This document shows positions 10,481-21,230 of a stretch of 64,000 nt of DNA, piece after piece. Below the pieces are notes generated by a model. It had not been told where the DNA came from. It saw only the letters and a program-made list of their open reading frames with translations, and ran no database searches. Each line of letters begins with the position of its first letter. Position 1 is the first letter of the stretch. The DNA is from Rhizophagus irregularis (lineage: Eukaryota > Glomeromycota > Glomeromycetes > Glomerales > Glomeraceae): positions 124,001 through 188,000 of the forward strand of contig NC_089437.1 in NCBI RefSeq assembly GCF_026210795.1, read 5' to 3'. A program made the position numbers and the translations under genes.

Positions 10481-11292
10481 CAGTTAGATTTTATAAACTG
10501 CTCGTGAACCAGCGTAAAAATCCAAGAATGAGTAATATTGCACATGGATCGACCAGAAGAGCGATGACAATTTCAATACGTATAACGGAAGTCAACTATG
10601 TCCCTCGTAACTTCTTTCTCCTTATTGACACCATGATCAATGCGATGGTAATCAGTTAGATCTTATTAAAACTAATCCGTGAACTAACGTGAAAAATCCA
10701 AGAATGAGTAATACTACACATGGATCGATCAGAAGCGCGATGACAATTTCAATGCGTTTTGATAACGGAAGAGTCAACTATGTCCCTCGTAACTTCTTTT
10801 TCCTTAGTGACACCATCAATACGACGGTAATCAGTTAGATCTTATAAAAAACTAATCCGTGAACTAGCCAAGAATGTAGATCGAAAACTAATCTGTGAAC
10901 TAGCGTTAAAAATCCAAGAATAAATAATATTACACGTATCAGCCAGAAGCACGATGACAATTTCAGTGCGTTTGATAACGGAAGAGTCAACTATGTCCCT
11001 CGCGACTTCTTTCATCATGACGATACGACGGTAATCAGTTAGATCTTATGAAAACTAATCCGTGAACTAGCGTGAAAAATCCAAGAATGAATGATATTAC
11101 ACATGGATCAGTCAGAAACGCGATGACAATTTCAGTACGTTTGATAACGGAAGAGTCAAACCATGTCCCTCGCGACTTCTTTCACCATGATCAATACGAA
11201 GGTAATCAGTTAGATCTTATGAAAATTAATCCGTGAACTAGCGTGAAAAATCCAAGAATAAGTAATATTACACATGGATCGATCAGAAGCGC
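10481..11292. repeat. Tandem repeat, about 175 bp unit, 4.5 copies
   Basis: Units begin with CAGTTAGATCTTAT at 10481, 10653, 10832, 11036 and 11207. Spacing is 172, 179, 204 and 171 bp, and the last copy is cut off after 86 bp. Shared landmarks in order are ATCCGTGAACTAGCGTG, AAAATCCAAGAATGAGTAAT, CACATGGATCGATCAGAAGC, TGATAACGGAAGAGTCAAC and ATGTCCCTCG. Copy 3 carries an internal partial duplication of about 30 bp. It is non-coding, and GC-richer than its flanks. Confidence 0.9.
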
Positions 11293-12105
11293 TTTTCGTT
11301 GTTTAGCTCACAAAATGATCTAGTAGATACTACCTTTAGTGATGGTACAACAAAAGGTGATCATGATTTTTTTTTTGGCTCAAAGAAACCGTTATTTTCT
11401 AAACGCGTAATCGACTCGACCTGTAACTGCTTCGTCGCAAACGAAATTACAGTTAGCTGAGCTTGAGTTAATAAACTTATTCTTCCTTTTCTCTTTACTG
11501 TCTATTACTATAAGCTTACTTGGTTTGAATGGTAATTGTGTCATTGCAAGAAATTCCATACTCCAAAGTATTACAATTTTTTTGAAATCAGCGAGATCTG
11601 TTATAGGCTGGTCCCAGACTTCCAGTAAACAGTATATCAGAAAAGTAAGGACACAATACAGATAATTTTAAGTTCTAGAAACGACATAGCAAAAAAGAAA
11701 AAAGAATTTAATTCATTTGTAACAGGTGTAAAATTACCTCCTTGGCTTGTATTACCTTAATTCAATATACGTTCGGAGGAAAAAGTCTGTTGATTAATAA
11801 TTGTAAAAATTAATTAGGTTTGGTTACAAAGACATATATGGTTTAATATCCGAATATTAATGACCCAATTGCACGTGATATGCAAGATGAATACCATTAT
11901 TAGAATGGATTAAAAAATAAAAAAAAAATATTTATGCAATGCATTATTGAATCATATTTCCATTAAGAAAACTTTTTTTGTATATGCTTACGTGTACCAA
12001 CGTGTGATTTTTTTTTATGCCATATAAATTTACCCATCATAAATGAATAAATAAAGTAATTTTTTTTTTTTTGACTGAAATCTTCGAACAGAAAAATCTC
12101 AAGAT
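11293..12105. other. Intergenic before the third paralogue
   Basis: No gene was recognised. A local imperfect hairpin lies at about 11,418-11,455 (CTGTAACTGCTTCGT paired with ACGAAATTACAG). It lacks the tRNA B-box and is not a tRNA. Immediately before the downstream ATG there is no copy of the N-terminal domain found in the two paralogues. Confidence 0.55.
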
Positions 12106-13719
12106 ATGATTACGAATATTAAAAATGAATTAGAGAACTTAGAAAAATTAAAATTAGAATTTGGACGTACTTTTTCGTCTGATGGTATTAAAATTGAAAG
12201 CGCGGATACTCGCGGATTTACGTTACTTAAGGATCAAATCGAATTGATTGAATTTAATAATAGCATTTATGAAGACATTATCGAGTTTAATACAAAAGAA
12301 GATTGGATAAAAGAAATAGACAAGTTTCTTAACGCTGAAGCTGATATGAAGAATTTTGGATCATTTGGAATAGATTTTTTAAACGCTCAAAATGAAAGTA
12401 AAGAAATTGAAAAAAAGTTAACTTATTTAAGTGTACCTAAATTGTTTTTGAAATTTTATAAATTTAAACCAACTCAAGAATTTACTGAAGAAGTGGAAGA
12501 AGCCATAAAATCTAATGATCGTGAAAAATTTAAAAAAATTTATAAAAAATTTGGAGAATTTGTGCCGACAGAAATTATTTTAGGTGGAGTAGTAATTTGT
12601 TCATATGTTCGATCAGTTAGTGGAACTTTTTCAAAAAGCTTAAAAAAATATAATAATTTATTTGGAGATTATCTTGAAAATTTTAATAAAGATAAATGGA
12701 TTAAATCATTAGATACATTAGATAGTTACAAAACTTGGGAGTGCATAGAATTTCGAAAACCAATGAATATTTTTCTAATTTTAAATATTAAATTACGTAA
12801 GAAGATATATGAAATCCTTGGAAAAAAAATCCTATATTCTGAGATTATAGAAAATAATTATCGATTAGAATATGGAGTGCAAAAAATTATTGAATTACCA
12901 CTACCTGAAAGAGTCCTTAAAACTATTAAGAAAGAAGATGCTGAATGTAGCGTCTTTGCGACTGTTGTTGATGATGATGAAAAGAGAAATAATTACTTTG
13001 ATTGTCAAATCTATTTTCCACGAAATGAAAGACCACGACTAATTATTCATCGATGTCAAAGAAAACATAAACATCCAAAATGTAAGTTAAGAATTGGGTT
13101 TATGATAATTGTTAATGATATAGATTTCAATTTTAATAGGGTTAATGAAATGCACTTGAAGGTTCGTTACCAAGATTATCATAAGTCGAATAATCAAGAG
13201 TTATATAATTTTAAATTTGGGTTTAATTTAAATGAATTAGATTCTTTCTTGGGGATTCCAATATTAAGAGAATTAAATAATAAAGATGAATCTATTATTA
13301 TTGGACATTACTTTTCAAAAAATGATAATAATATTGAAGCAAATGTATTTTCTTACAGTTTGAAAGAGAATAAATATATTGAATTACCTAATTTTAGTTT
13401 TCACGTACTCACTATTAAAAGAAACGATCCTAATTGTACAATTCCTTGTGGGATAATTCCTTTTGTCAAAGAAAAACAATTTATGAAATCGAAAAGATCT
13501 ATAGATTTCAATAAATATACTTTTCCTTCAAACCCAAAATATATTAGCGTATTCTATACAAGTAAAAATTGTGGACCAGTTCTTTTTAAGCAGAAAAAGA
13601 AAGAAATTAAATTAGAATACGTTGAATGTGAATGCAAATCTTGTTCTATTTGTAAGGATATTGACAACTCATATAAATCATCAACAGACGTCAAATGCGC
13701 ATACTTTATTTTAAAATAA
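12106..13719 (+). CDS. Third family member lacking the N-terminal domain
   Basis: An intact 537-codon frame, collinear with residue 100 onward of the 7473-9497 protein. It begins at the KLKLEFGRT segment and therefore lacks the beta-grasp-like first 100 residues. Residues 148-161 carry KKFGEFVPTEIILGG (MACPF-like). AECSVFAT...CQIYFP...RPRLIIH is present. The C-terminus has the CECKSCSIC Cys cluster and ends KCAYFILK directly at a stop codon, so the intron seen in both paralogues is absent or replaced by a stop here. It could be a 5'-truncated duplicate or a gene whose first exon lies farther upstream. No frame break is seen. Function is unknown; the MACPF relation is inferred. Confidence 0.8.
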   Translation: MITNIKNELENLEKLKLEFGRTFSSDGIKIESADTRGFTLLKDQIELIEFNNSIYEDIIEFNTKEDWIKEIDKFLNAEADMKNFGSFGIDFLNAQNESKEIEKKLTYLSVPKLFLKFYKFKPTQEFTEEVEEAIKSNDREKFKKIYKKFGEFVPTEIILGGVVICSYVRSVSGTFSKSLKKYNNLFGDYLENFNKDKWIKSLDTLDSYKTWECIEFRKPMNIFLILNIKLRKKIYEILGKKILYSEIIENNYRLEYGVQKIIELPLPERVLKTIKKEDAECSVFATVVDDDEKRNNYFDCQIYFPRNERPRLIIHRCQRKHKHPKCKLRIGFMIIVNDIDFNFNRVNEMHLKVRYQDYHKSNNQELYNFKFGFNLNELDSFLGIPILRELNNKDESIIIGHYFSKNDNNIEANVFSYSLKENKYIELPNFSFHVLTIKRNDPNCTIPCGIIPFVKEKQFMKSKRSIDFNKYTFPSNPKYISVFYTSKNCGPVLFKQKKKEIKLEYVECECKSCSICKDIDNSYKSSTDVKCAYFILK

Positions 13720-16250
13720 GGGGGATAGTGTAGAATTGAAGAAAATTTTTTATATAAAATCGTATATAATATGTACAGTATATTCTTAGTTAATAAAAAA
13801 TTTATTTATTTTTATTTAAAATTATTAACGTGAACGTAAATACAACTAATCGATAAGTATAATGAGTATCGGGAGGAAATCTGATGCGATTTGAGTCTGA
13901 AATTTTTGAAACGATAAAATGATCTTCATTTATATATTTGAGTTCCATAATGAAAAAATTAGATTTCACAAGAAATCTGGGCCTGTAAGAGCGCTAATTC
14001 CTTTCGAAATGCTTTAATTATCAGGAAAAGACAGCAAAGGCAGAGATGACCTTTTTTTCACTGAAATTTATTAGATTGGACTTGTATCAGTCTTATAAGG
14101 CGATATCACCAAATTTGCAATCATTTCATACGAGTGAATAAACTATGGTCGTATATTATTCAGTTATAACTAGCAACGTATAGTTAGTGATTATACGTGG
14201 TCTTGTGGGTGGAGGAGTCGCTGACTTTAATTTACTCGATAATATCAATTATTGATGGATTTTAGTTCTTTATTTTGAATCTATATTTTATTTGAAGTAA
14301 CTAAACTAGCATCACGATGAGTTAAATCATATATATAAATTTTTAAATTTATTTCTTTCCTTTCGATAGGAAATTTTGTATTCGATTTTCTATGCATCAA
14401 AGGAAACTTTAATACTAAATATGAATCAATTCCACTCGTTAGCGGGAAGACCACATTGGAGGAGCGCGTTCAAAGTATTAAAAATATACTTGAAAAATAT
14501 TATCTTGATACTAATTTATTGAATTCATTGTAAATAAAATATAATGAAGTCGATGACTAGTGCTTAAGCATTAATACTCTTAAGATTAACTTGACGCAGG
14601 GTACACCGTCATCCTGATTACATAAAAAAAAAAGATATTATATCTGGGTCGGATAATCCCGGATTAGAAGCCAAAAATCCGGATTAGATTTACATATAAA
14701 CTCAGACCTAACTAAGTTCACTAAAGTACTATTAACGTTTTAGACATCGCAGCAGTCAATGAGATCGAAAATAGATCACGTGATAGTATCGGAAAAAAAT
14801 GGTAGTCGGATTTGTTGTCAGGTTATAGATTATTTATACACATCCATCGAGCTCATCGATAAGAGCTAAGAAAGATTGAAAAACAGAAATCCCGTGACCT
14901 GAAAAATGAAGTTAGACGTCAAAATGAACTTGCTTTTAAACATGAAGTCTCGTACGCGCAAACACTATTGCAAGCGCAAAGCTCAGACCAAATCTCTTAC
15001 GGATCATCAAGATAATTTTCATAGAAAAATCACGCATCAAGCAAGAATAAATTTAATAAAAAATGGGAAGAATTTTCTTTCCCATACACATCTTTTGAAT
15101 TTCAGATTATGACATTACATCGGATGAACTAAGGAAATCGAATATCAGCCAAACAAACGAGATGTCGCTTCAAGCTCCATAAGAATCTTCGATCATGAAC
15201 AACCCAAGATAAAAAATCATGTTCTACGGCTGGATTTCACGATGACTACTTCAGAACTTTTGGATAATTAATTTTTGATTTTTATATACTTTTATTTAGC
15301 CATCTACCCTTTTTTTCATGTAGCGTGTCTGCTACATCTCAAACAATTTAGAACCACTCGACACCTTTTACAAAGTATTTACGTGTAACAGCTTCGGCTG
15401 AAGAATAATAAGGGACGAGGATTTTATTTTTTCTTATTCTTAATTTCCTTGTTCGCTTTCGGTTCCTACTGCAGCAACTATGTTACTGTAGTTAGGAAAT
15501 AGAAATAAAGTTGTCCAGGTTACATTATTTCGGTAATTAGTGCGAATAATTATCGGTTTATATCAGCAAAAAATATAAAAATTCATTTTATACATTAATA
15601 TTAATTTTGTTATTCATAATAATAAATTATTATGTGCTGCGATTGCGCCAAATAAATTCCTGTGAATATTTTTGTTCTTAATTGGTTCTTAATTATTTTA
15701 CACTTTACAAGTACTGTTAAATACACTACAATACTATTATCCCAATACATTATATTATGATTCAAATCTTTCCTGTAGTATCTTTTAGTATCGTAATATT
15801 ATCATTCATCTTTTCCAATAAATTTGAAATTTCTTTAACCGTAGATGAACTTATGGTTTATTATGTGATTCTTAGTCTTAAAACACAATTCTCCTTTATT
15901 ATAAAGTTCATTAGTATTATTTAAAGTAGTTAAGAATTATATATAGTTTCTAATATATCTGGACTAATTATCATGTTAGGTTTTTTGTTTATATTTTCTT
16001 TATTGAATGTGATCTTATAATATCGTTTATTGGTCAGTCTATTTGGATCATGCTGTTAATGTCCAAATACCGTACCGCACTGTACATAATACACCAGGTA
16101 TTATACAAAATACCTGATTTAAAATTATATAATACCCGTGGGTACTTTGTGATATAACGGGTATTGTGGATGATAGGATATTATAAAGGGGATATTACGC
16201 TTATTTTGCTAACCAGTCAAAGTTAGAAGAAGCAATTACAAAAAGTCTAG
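13720..16250. other. Intergenic with faint decayed coding traces
   Basis: No intact gene. A decayed open stretch of about 50 codons near 14,370-14,530 (plus strand, containing the words IPLVSGKTTLEERVQSIK) and another near 14,870-15,110 (plus strand, coiled-coil-like, containing KNEVRRQNELAFKHEV) look like old coding sequence with stops. I could not assign either. TCACGTGA occurs at 14776-14783. Confidence 0.4.
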
Positions 16251-16935
16251 GATGGATCATTTTTCAAAATTAAAAAAGATTAACACATTTATTTCTAATA
16301 GGAATATTGATTCAACTCCTAAGTCTATGATGGAGTACGGTTGGGACGTCAATGGGTGTAGAGTTTGAGGAGAAAAGAGGACCTGAATTTATATACACAA
16401 AGAAAGATATAGAGGAGATTGTGGCAAGAGCAGTTGAGGAGCATGTTAAGGAAAAAGAAATGATTAAAGCAAATGTCAACCAGAGTGCGAGAAATATATG
16501 CAGAATGATGGGCTTAAGTTTAAGTGGGTTTGACTTCAGCGGTAGTAATGTAAATAAAGATAGACAAACGCAAGTTTTGTTGAAGAAATACAAAAAACTA
16601 ACGTTGAGCAAGTTGTTGCGAAGGAAACTTTAAAATCGAACGTGTCATCAGAGAGTTGAGACGAGGAAGAGGTTGTAGATATTGTAGATAAACATCGAAA
16701 GAGTGTGTTGTCGAGTCAGGAAGTGTTGGATAAGAACGGTCACGTGACTCCGGACGAAGTGGTTGGCGTCATCAATAATCTTAGGAAAGAGGATGTATCG
16801 GTAACTGATGAGGACATGAAATTATATAATCAGGTGAATCAGGGTTGTTCGTCGCGTCTATCTGAGATTAAAAAAAAGAAGAAATTTCAGAGGACGAAAA
16901 AATTGGACAAAAGCGAAGTGGTAAGGAACTGGTAA
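16251..16935 (+). pseudogene. Decayed coding region of unknown family
   Basis: Three consecutive plus-strand frames read as coherent protein broken by frameshifts: 16251-16368 (MDHFSKLKKINTF...), 16352-16633 (EFIYTKKDIEEIVARAVEEH, then a Gly/Ser-rich LSLSGFDFSG) and 16705-16935 (DKNGHVTPDEVVGVINNL, then a basic tail of Lys runs). Charged helical composition with basic C-terminal blocks suggests an element-encoded or nucleic-acid-associated protein. No domain was recognised. The frame changes argue for a pseudogene, or for unseen introns. Confidence 0.4.
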
Positions 16936-17770
16936 GGAGGAAATTAGTAGAGGGATAGTTAGCAGTAGTGAAAATGATGGGGAGAGTGAATCAGAAAATA
17001 TTGCTATGGAGGTAGCACATAAAAAATCCGCTTAAATAGGGAAAGGTAAAAAAGGTGGAAAGTCGAAGAAAAAGAATAAAAAGAAATGGTAAGTTTGTTA
17101 GTAAAATATCTGTCGTTTATGGTCGTAGGTATTAGCATAGATTTTGATTAAAAGTTAAATTAAGTTAAAAAAAAATAAATAAAAAAAATAAAGGGGGTAT
17201 TATATTAGTAACATATCATATTGGTACGACACAATTTTATTATATAGGAACGAAAAACCTTGTATACCTGCACGTTTATTTTTATGAAAGTAACTATTTT
17301 ATTTTAAAGAAAATTTTCCCAGGATGATTGTGTTTTTTTATTATCGTATCGTCTAAGCTAAAGCAATTTTCCCCTGAATATCATATCTAATAATAGTTAT
17401 GAGGGATTGCAATATTATATGTTTGGGAAAATTGTGAACAGTATATTTGATAAGTGGGTCACTGGAAATACCAAACAACACATTCATTAATTACCGATCT
17501 GGCAACTAATAAAATTAGAAAATGCTTTTATAGGATTTTATTCACTTGAAGAATGAAAATTATTTTACCAATTTACTGGGAAATGGAATATTAGAATTTA
17601 TAGCGACTTATTTTTCGCGGCTTGCAATTATTTCTTTATCGCTTCTTTTTTCTAGTAAATTTTTACAGATAATTTGTTTCAATAAACTTTCAAGATATTG
17701 ATTGATAAATATTTTTTCAAAGTCTATATATATTTAAGACTTTATTAATTAAAAATTTTATTAAGACACT
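16936..17770. other. Intergenic, no gene seen
   Basis: A lysine-rich open tail continues to about 17,090 (AAAAAGAATAAAAAGAAATGG). After that, AT-rich sequence without recognisable motifs reaches the pogo pseudogene. Confidence 0.5.
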
Positions 17771-18756
17771 ATGGTTTGTGGAAATTTTAGAGCTCACCGT
17801 GCTAAAATTTCACAAAAAAAGAGACGTCAATGGTCAGCAAGAGAGAAGTTGATGGTAATCGCATATTATGAGCAAAGGTCATAGCAAACGATCAACAGCA
17901 GATAAATTTGAGATTGAACCAAAACAACTTTGAAAAATAAGGATCAGCTTATGATAGTAACTACCTATGTTCAAAAACTTGCTCAAGGTGCATGTCCAAA
18001 ATACCAACAGCTCGAAACTGAATTAATAGAATGATTTAGAGACTCACGAAGGCAATTAAAACAATTTCGCGTTATATGATTCAGGTAAAAGCACGCTCTT
18101 TTAATTTAGTCAATAGAAGTAAAACAACAATTGCTCAACGACTTCTAGATAGGGATTGGAATCGATTTTACAATAATCGAATTTATCGAAAATCGATAAG
18201 AATCAATTTTAAATCGATTATCGAATAAAAATCGAATTTACTTATTGTGGCGCAGTAGCGTTAATAAGATTTCCCCTGCGTACCCTACAAGTATTGGCCT
18301 ATTTGTCACACATTATTTGTCACATAGTTAATTTCTTAATTTCTTAATGCCGGCCGTTTCGTGACATTTTGGGGTAGTCCGTTAATAAGAAGTTAGGTCG
18401 ATGTCACGTGACATTAACAAAAATCCAAAAAAAGGAAAATTTGTTGTCCAATGAAATTCAAGTTATGTTGTACAAAATTCCCAAAAAGGAAATTTTTTAT
18501 GTCGATCTTAATAATTTTGATAGTCACGTGACCGACAGTAGTATAATTTCGATTAACGATTAATCGACGATTAATCGATTCTAAAAAAAAAAACTCTTTC
18601 CCCTTTTTTTATTTCTGTTAGTTTTCTGCAGTAATATTGCGATAGTTTTATTTTCTTTTAGTTTCTACTTGAAACGCTAAAGGGGACGAGGCCCAAGCGG
18701 GCGCCTTGGTCTTATACAAGGTTTTTAGTTCTCATCTTATCCCACACTAAGGGACT

Positions 18757-19797
18757 ATGTCAGCTTCAAATTACAAACAATCCAACTCTTCCTTGGCTTC
18801 ATATGAACCTTCGAAACCTTATCCGCAGTTGGACGGACATTCTGATAGCAGACGAAATATTCCTGAAGGCAGACTTGCTAAAGATAATGTTTCAGAGACG
18901 ACTATTAAACCACAGGATAACACACTTCCGACTATCGTAGTCGAAGTCTTTACGTTACCTTCGCCAATATTTTCGACTTTTTCTTTTTTGGTCTCTTTCG
19001 AAAAATTTTACGTGACTGCTGCATCCAAAGCAGGTTATAACAAGATCTATGAATGTAGGCGTTCAAAAAGTTTCTTTTTTGAGGTTGTCGATCAAATACC
19101 AGACACCAATGAAATTCACCTGAAGATATATACATCCGATCATCATATGTCATCTACTCCAATTCGGTATTATTCCACAAGCAAATTACCTAATCATCGA
19201 TTTCAAATATCTAAATGCCTCACGCACTTTTTTTTACATCAACGAGTTATTCCTCGGCGTATTCAAAATAAATTTTTTAACATGATACGACTCAAGTTGT
19301 TGGATAGAATCAATCTGATAGCATCACGTGAAGGAAAAATCATGTGCAGCAATAATATTACCAAAACTTTTTTCAACTTCTCTTACAAACGATACAGATT
19401 TCACTTTGGTATCTATGTAGCTTGTAACCATCTACCTACAAAGAAGTCTCCCCATCAAAAACCAACACCATGCCGTACACCGTGCCCTTTTGTTAAAAAT
19501 TTTAATCGACACGCTTGTAACCAACATCATTCGGCCATCACTCATATAATAAACACACCCTCAGAGGATAAGGCAACATCAGCACCTGTGAACAATATCA
19601 TTCATCACAAAAGTTATCACGCCAACATAATTTACAAAAAGTATAACGATAACTCGAGGCAAAAGATTTTTTCAAATCGATTGGGCATTTCTTATACAAC
19701 GTGTTATGAAGCACACAACCTTGATTCAATTTTACCCCTTATCAGGCTACTGGTCCTATGTACACCAAGATTTACAAAAATTTCTCTCGTACGTTAA
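18757..19797 (+). CDS. First ORF of the nested LINE-like element, unknown protein
   Basis: 346 codons, starting about 170 bp inside the element after a GC-rich leader (GGGGACGAGGCCCAAGCGGGC). The N-terminus is Ser/Pro-rich and disordered. A hydrophobic-aromatic middle (residues 70-130) precedes a basic region. Residues around 235-260 hold Cys and His (CRTPCPFVKNFNRHACNQHH) that could bind zinc, as in some LINE ORF1 proteins, but the spacing is not canonical CCHC. The last 40 nt overlap the next ORF in another frame, which may reflect a programmed or accidental frameshift. I did not recognise a family. Confidence 0.5.
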   Translation: MSASNYKQSNSSLASYEPSKPYPQLDGHSDSRRNIPEGRLAKDNVSETTIKPQDNTLPTIVVEVFTLPSPIFSTFSFLVSFEKFYVTAASKAGYNKIYECRRSKSFFFEVVDQIPDTNEIHLKIYTSDHHMSSTPIRYYSTSKLPNHRFQISKCLTHFFLHQRVIPRRIQNKFFNMIRLKLLDRINLIASREGKIMCSNNITKTFFNFSYKRYRFHFGIYVACNHLPTKKSPHQKPTPCRTPCPFVKNFNRHACNQHHSAITHIINTPSEDKATSAPVNNIIHHKSYHANIIYKKYNDNSRQKIFSNRLGISYTTCYEAHNLDSILPLIRLLVLCTPRFTKISLVR

Positions 19798-20873
19798 GTT
19801 CGAATCCACGTACAGCTGCACGGCAAAAAGCTCGTTTTGATCGATCTTGTCGACGTATTTTTAATAGTAATAAACCTAAATCTGGGATGGCTCTTAAACT
19901 CCGATATAAGATTAGACTTGCGAATCAAAGGAAGTTCCTTTTCTGTCCATATCAAAAGATCTATACACGGATCCCTCACTTAAAATTCAACATGGGATTA
20001 TTTAAACGTTTCCCAACCGTTCCCTTATTCCATTTTCCATACGATCAGAACTGCGCTCTTTTACATCTACCTGAAGATAGGATTTTTCCCCCTCACATTA
20101 GTTCTGCATTACGCAGTGTTATCAAGAATCAGGACTCCGATGAAGAGGATAACTCTTCAGCCAATAATGGCAGGGATGATACATCAGAAAACTCTTATAG
20201 GGATTGGTATATCAAGAATCTTATTGACGAACACTATGGTAAAGGTGCATCAGAATACATAGATGCCGTACTTTTATTACAAGACTCTACAATTCAGTTA
20301 TCCTTGAGAGACGCATATATGTTAGGTTTAGATGAAGATCGCATTAGTGAGATCAGAGCTCGAGATCGTCTTAACAAACGGTTAAATGTCATTAAAGACA
20401 TCGAAGATCATAATACTTCTGCCAAACATTATCTTAGGCGTACTAATGCTATGGAGTTTTTTACTCGACTGAATGATAATTTTGATGACCGTATGGCCAG
20501 TATTCGCAATTTCGCGTATGGAGCATCTAAAAAGAAAAGCAATGACAAACGAACAGTTGCATCAAGACGTCTTAATAATTTGATAACAGATTTTGGATAA
20601 CAATACAGGGATGAACACTACCCCTTTAAACCATACCGTGCTATTATTCGACCAAATGATATCCAATACATCAAAGATAATCTTGGTGATACCTCCGATG
20701 ACACGAAAATAATAGAACGTCGCCCAAAAAAGCGTCGTGCCAGACATAATCATTATAATAATTATGGAGATCTTATACCTCTAACAAAAAAAATTTGTCT
20801 TTTCGATTGTAGGGTTACCAAAGAAGAAGACTTCTTACCCTCTAATATAGATTTAATTTTTAAATTTCGTATT
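19758..20873 (+). pseudogene. Second overlapping ORF of the LINE-like element, one internal stop
   Basis: Open from ATG 19758 to a TAA at 20598-20600, then open again in the same frame for about 90 codons to a TGA at 20871-20873. This suggests one protein of about 371 residues interrupted by a single nonsense codon. Composition: a basic Arg/Lys-rich N-terminus (residues 10-60), an acidic linker near residues 120-145 (DSDEEDNSS), a helical segment, then a basic cluster RRPKKRRARH after the stop. It looks nucleic-acid binding. No reverse-transcriptase motif is present. Family not recognised. Confidence 0.45.
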
Positions 20874-21230
20874 TGAAATAGTTTAGTTTCTATATTTTGT
20901 AATTCATTTTTTGAATTTTTTGGTTCGTATTAAGATAGATATTAACAATTACAAACAGTGTGAATCATTCCACCTATGACAGTATTTACAGGTGGCGACC
21001 TTGATGGTTGAAAGAAAATACGGGTTAATTAGTTCGCTTTTTAATTGATGTCTCTTATCTTTACGTTGGTCATAGCGGTGGGATGAGCTATGGCCCTTTT
21101 ATATAATTAGAAGTTAGGGTCCTTCCTTGAGCTTTTATCGGTTCCTGGCAGGATGATGACAAGAATTAGGATCGTCTCCAATGGGAGTTTATCCTGCTTA
21201 TTTGGCTGTCCGGCTTCACATAAAATAAAA
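20874..21230 (+). other. 3' untranslated end of the LINE-like element
   Basis: Non-coding. It holds TGGGATGAGCTATGGCCC, TAATTAGAAGTTAGGGTC and CTTCACA followed by an A-rich tail. The same landmarks in the same order end the 42591-42777 fragment, which supports calling this the conserved LINE 3' region. Confidence 0.6.

Larger units (their letters stand above)
18587..21230 (+). mobile_element. LINE-like insertion with perfect 17-bp target duplication
   Basis: ATTAATCGATTCTAAAA is present at 18570-18586 and again at 21231-21247, bracketing 2644 bp. The right end is A-rich (CTTCACATAAAATAAAA), as expected for target-primed reverse transcription. The 3' region (about 21,070-21,230) shares TAATTAGAAGTTAGGGTC with the 187-bp fragment at 42591-42777, so it is a family. 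It carries two overlapping ORFs but no recognisable reverse transcriptase or endonuclease, so it is either an internally deleted LINE or a partner-dependent element. Confidence 0.8.

Noticed and set aside
11411..11465. Hairpin considered as a tRNA
   Set aside because: No GTTCRANNC B-box, no cloverleaf and no acceptor stem.
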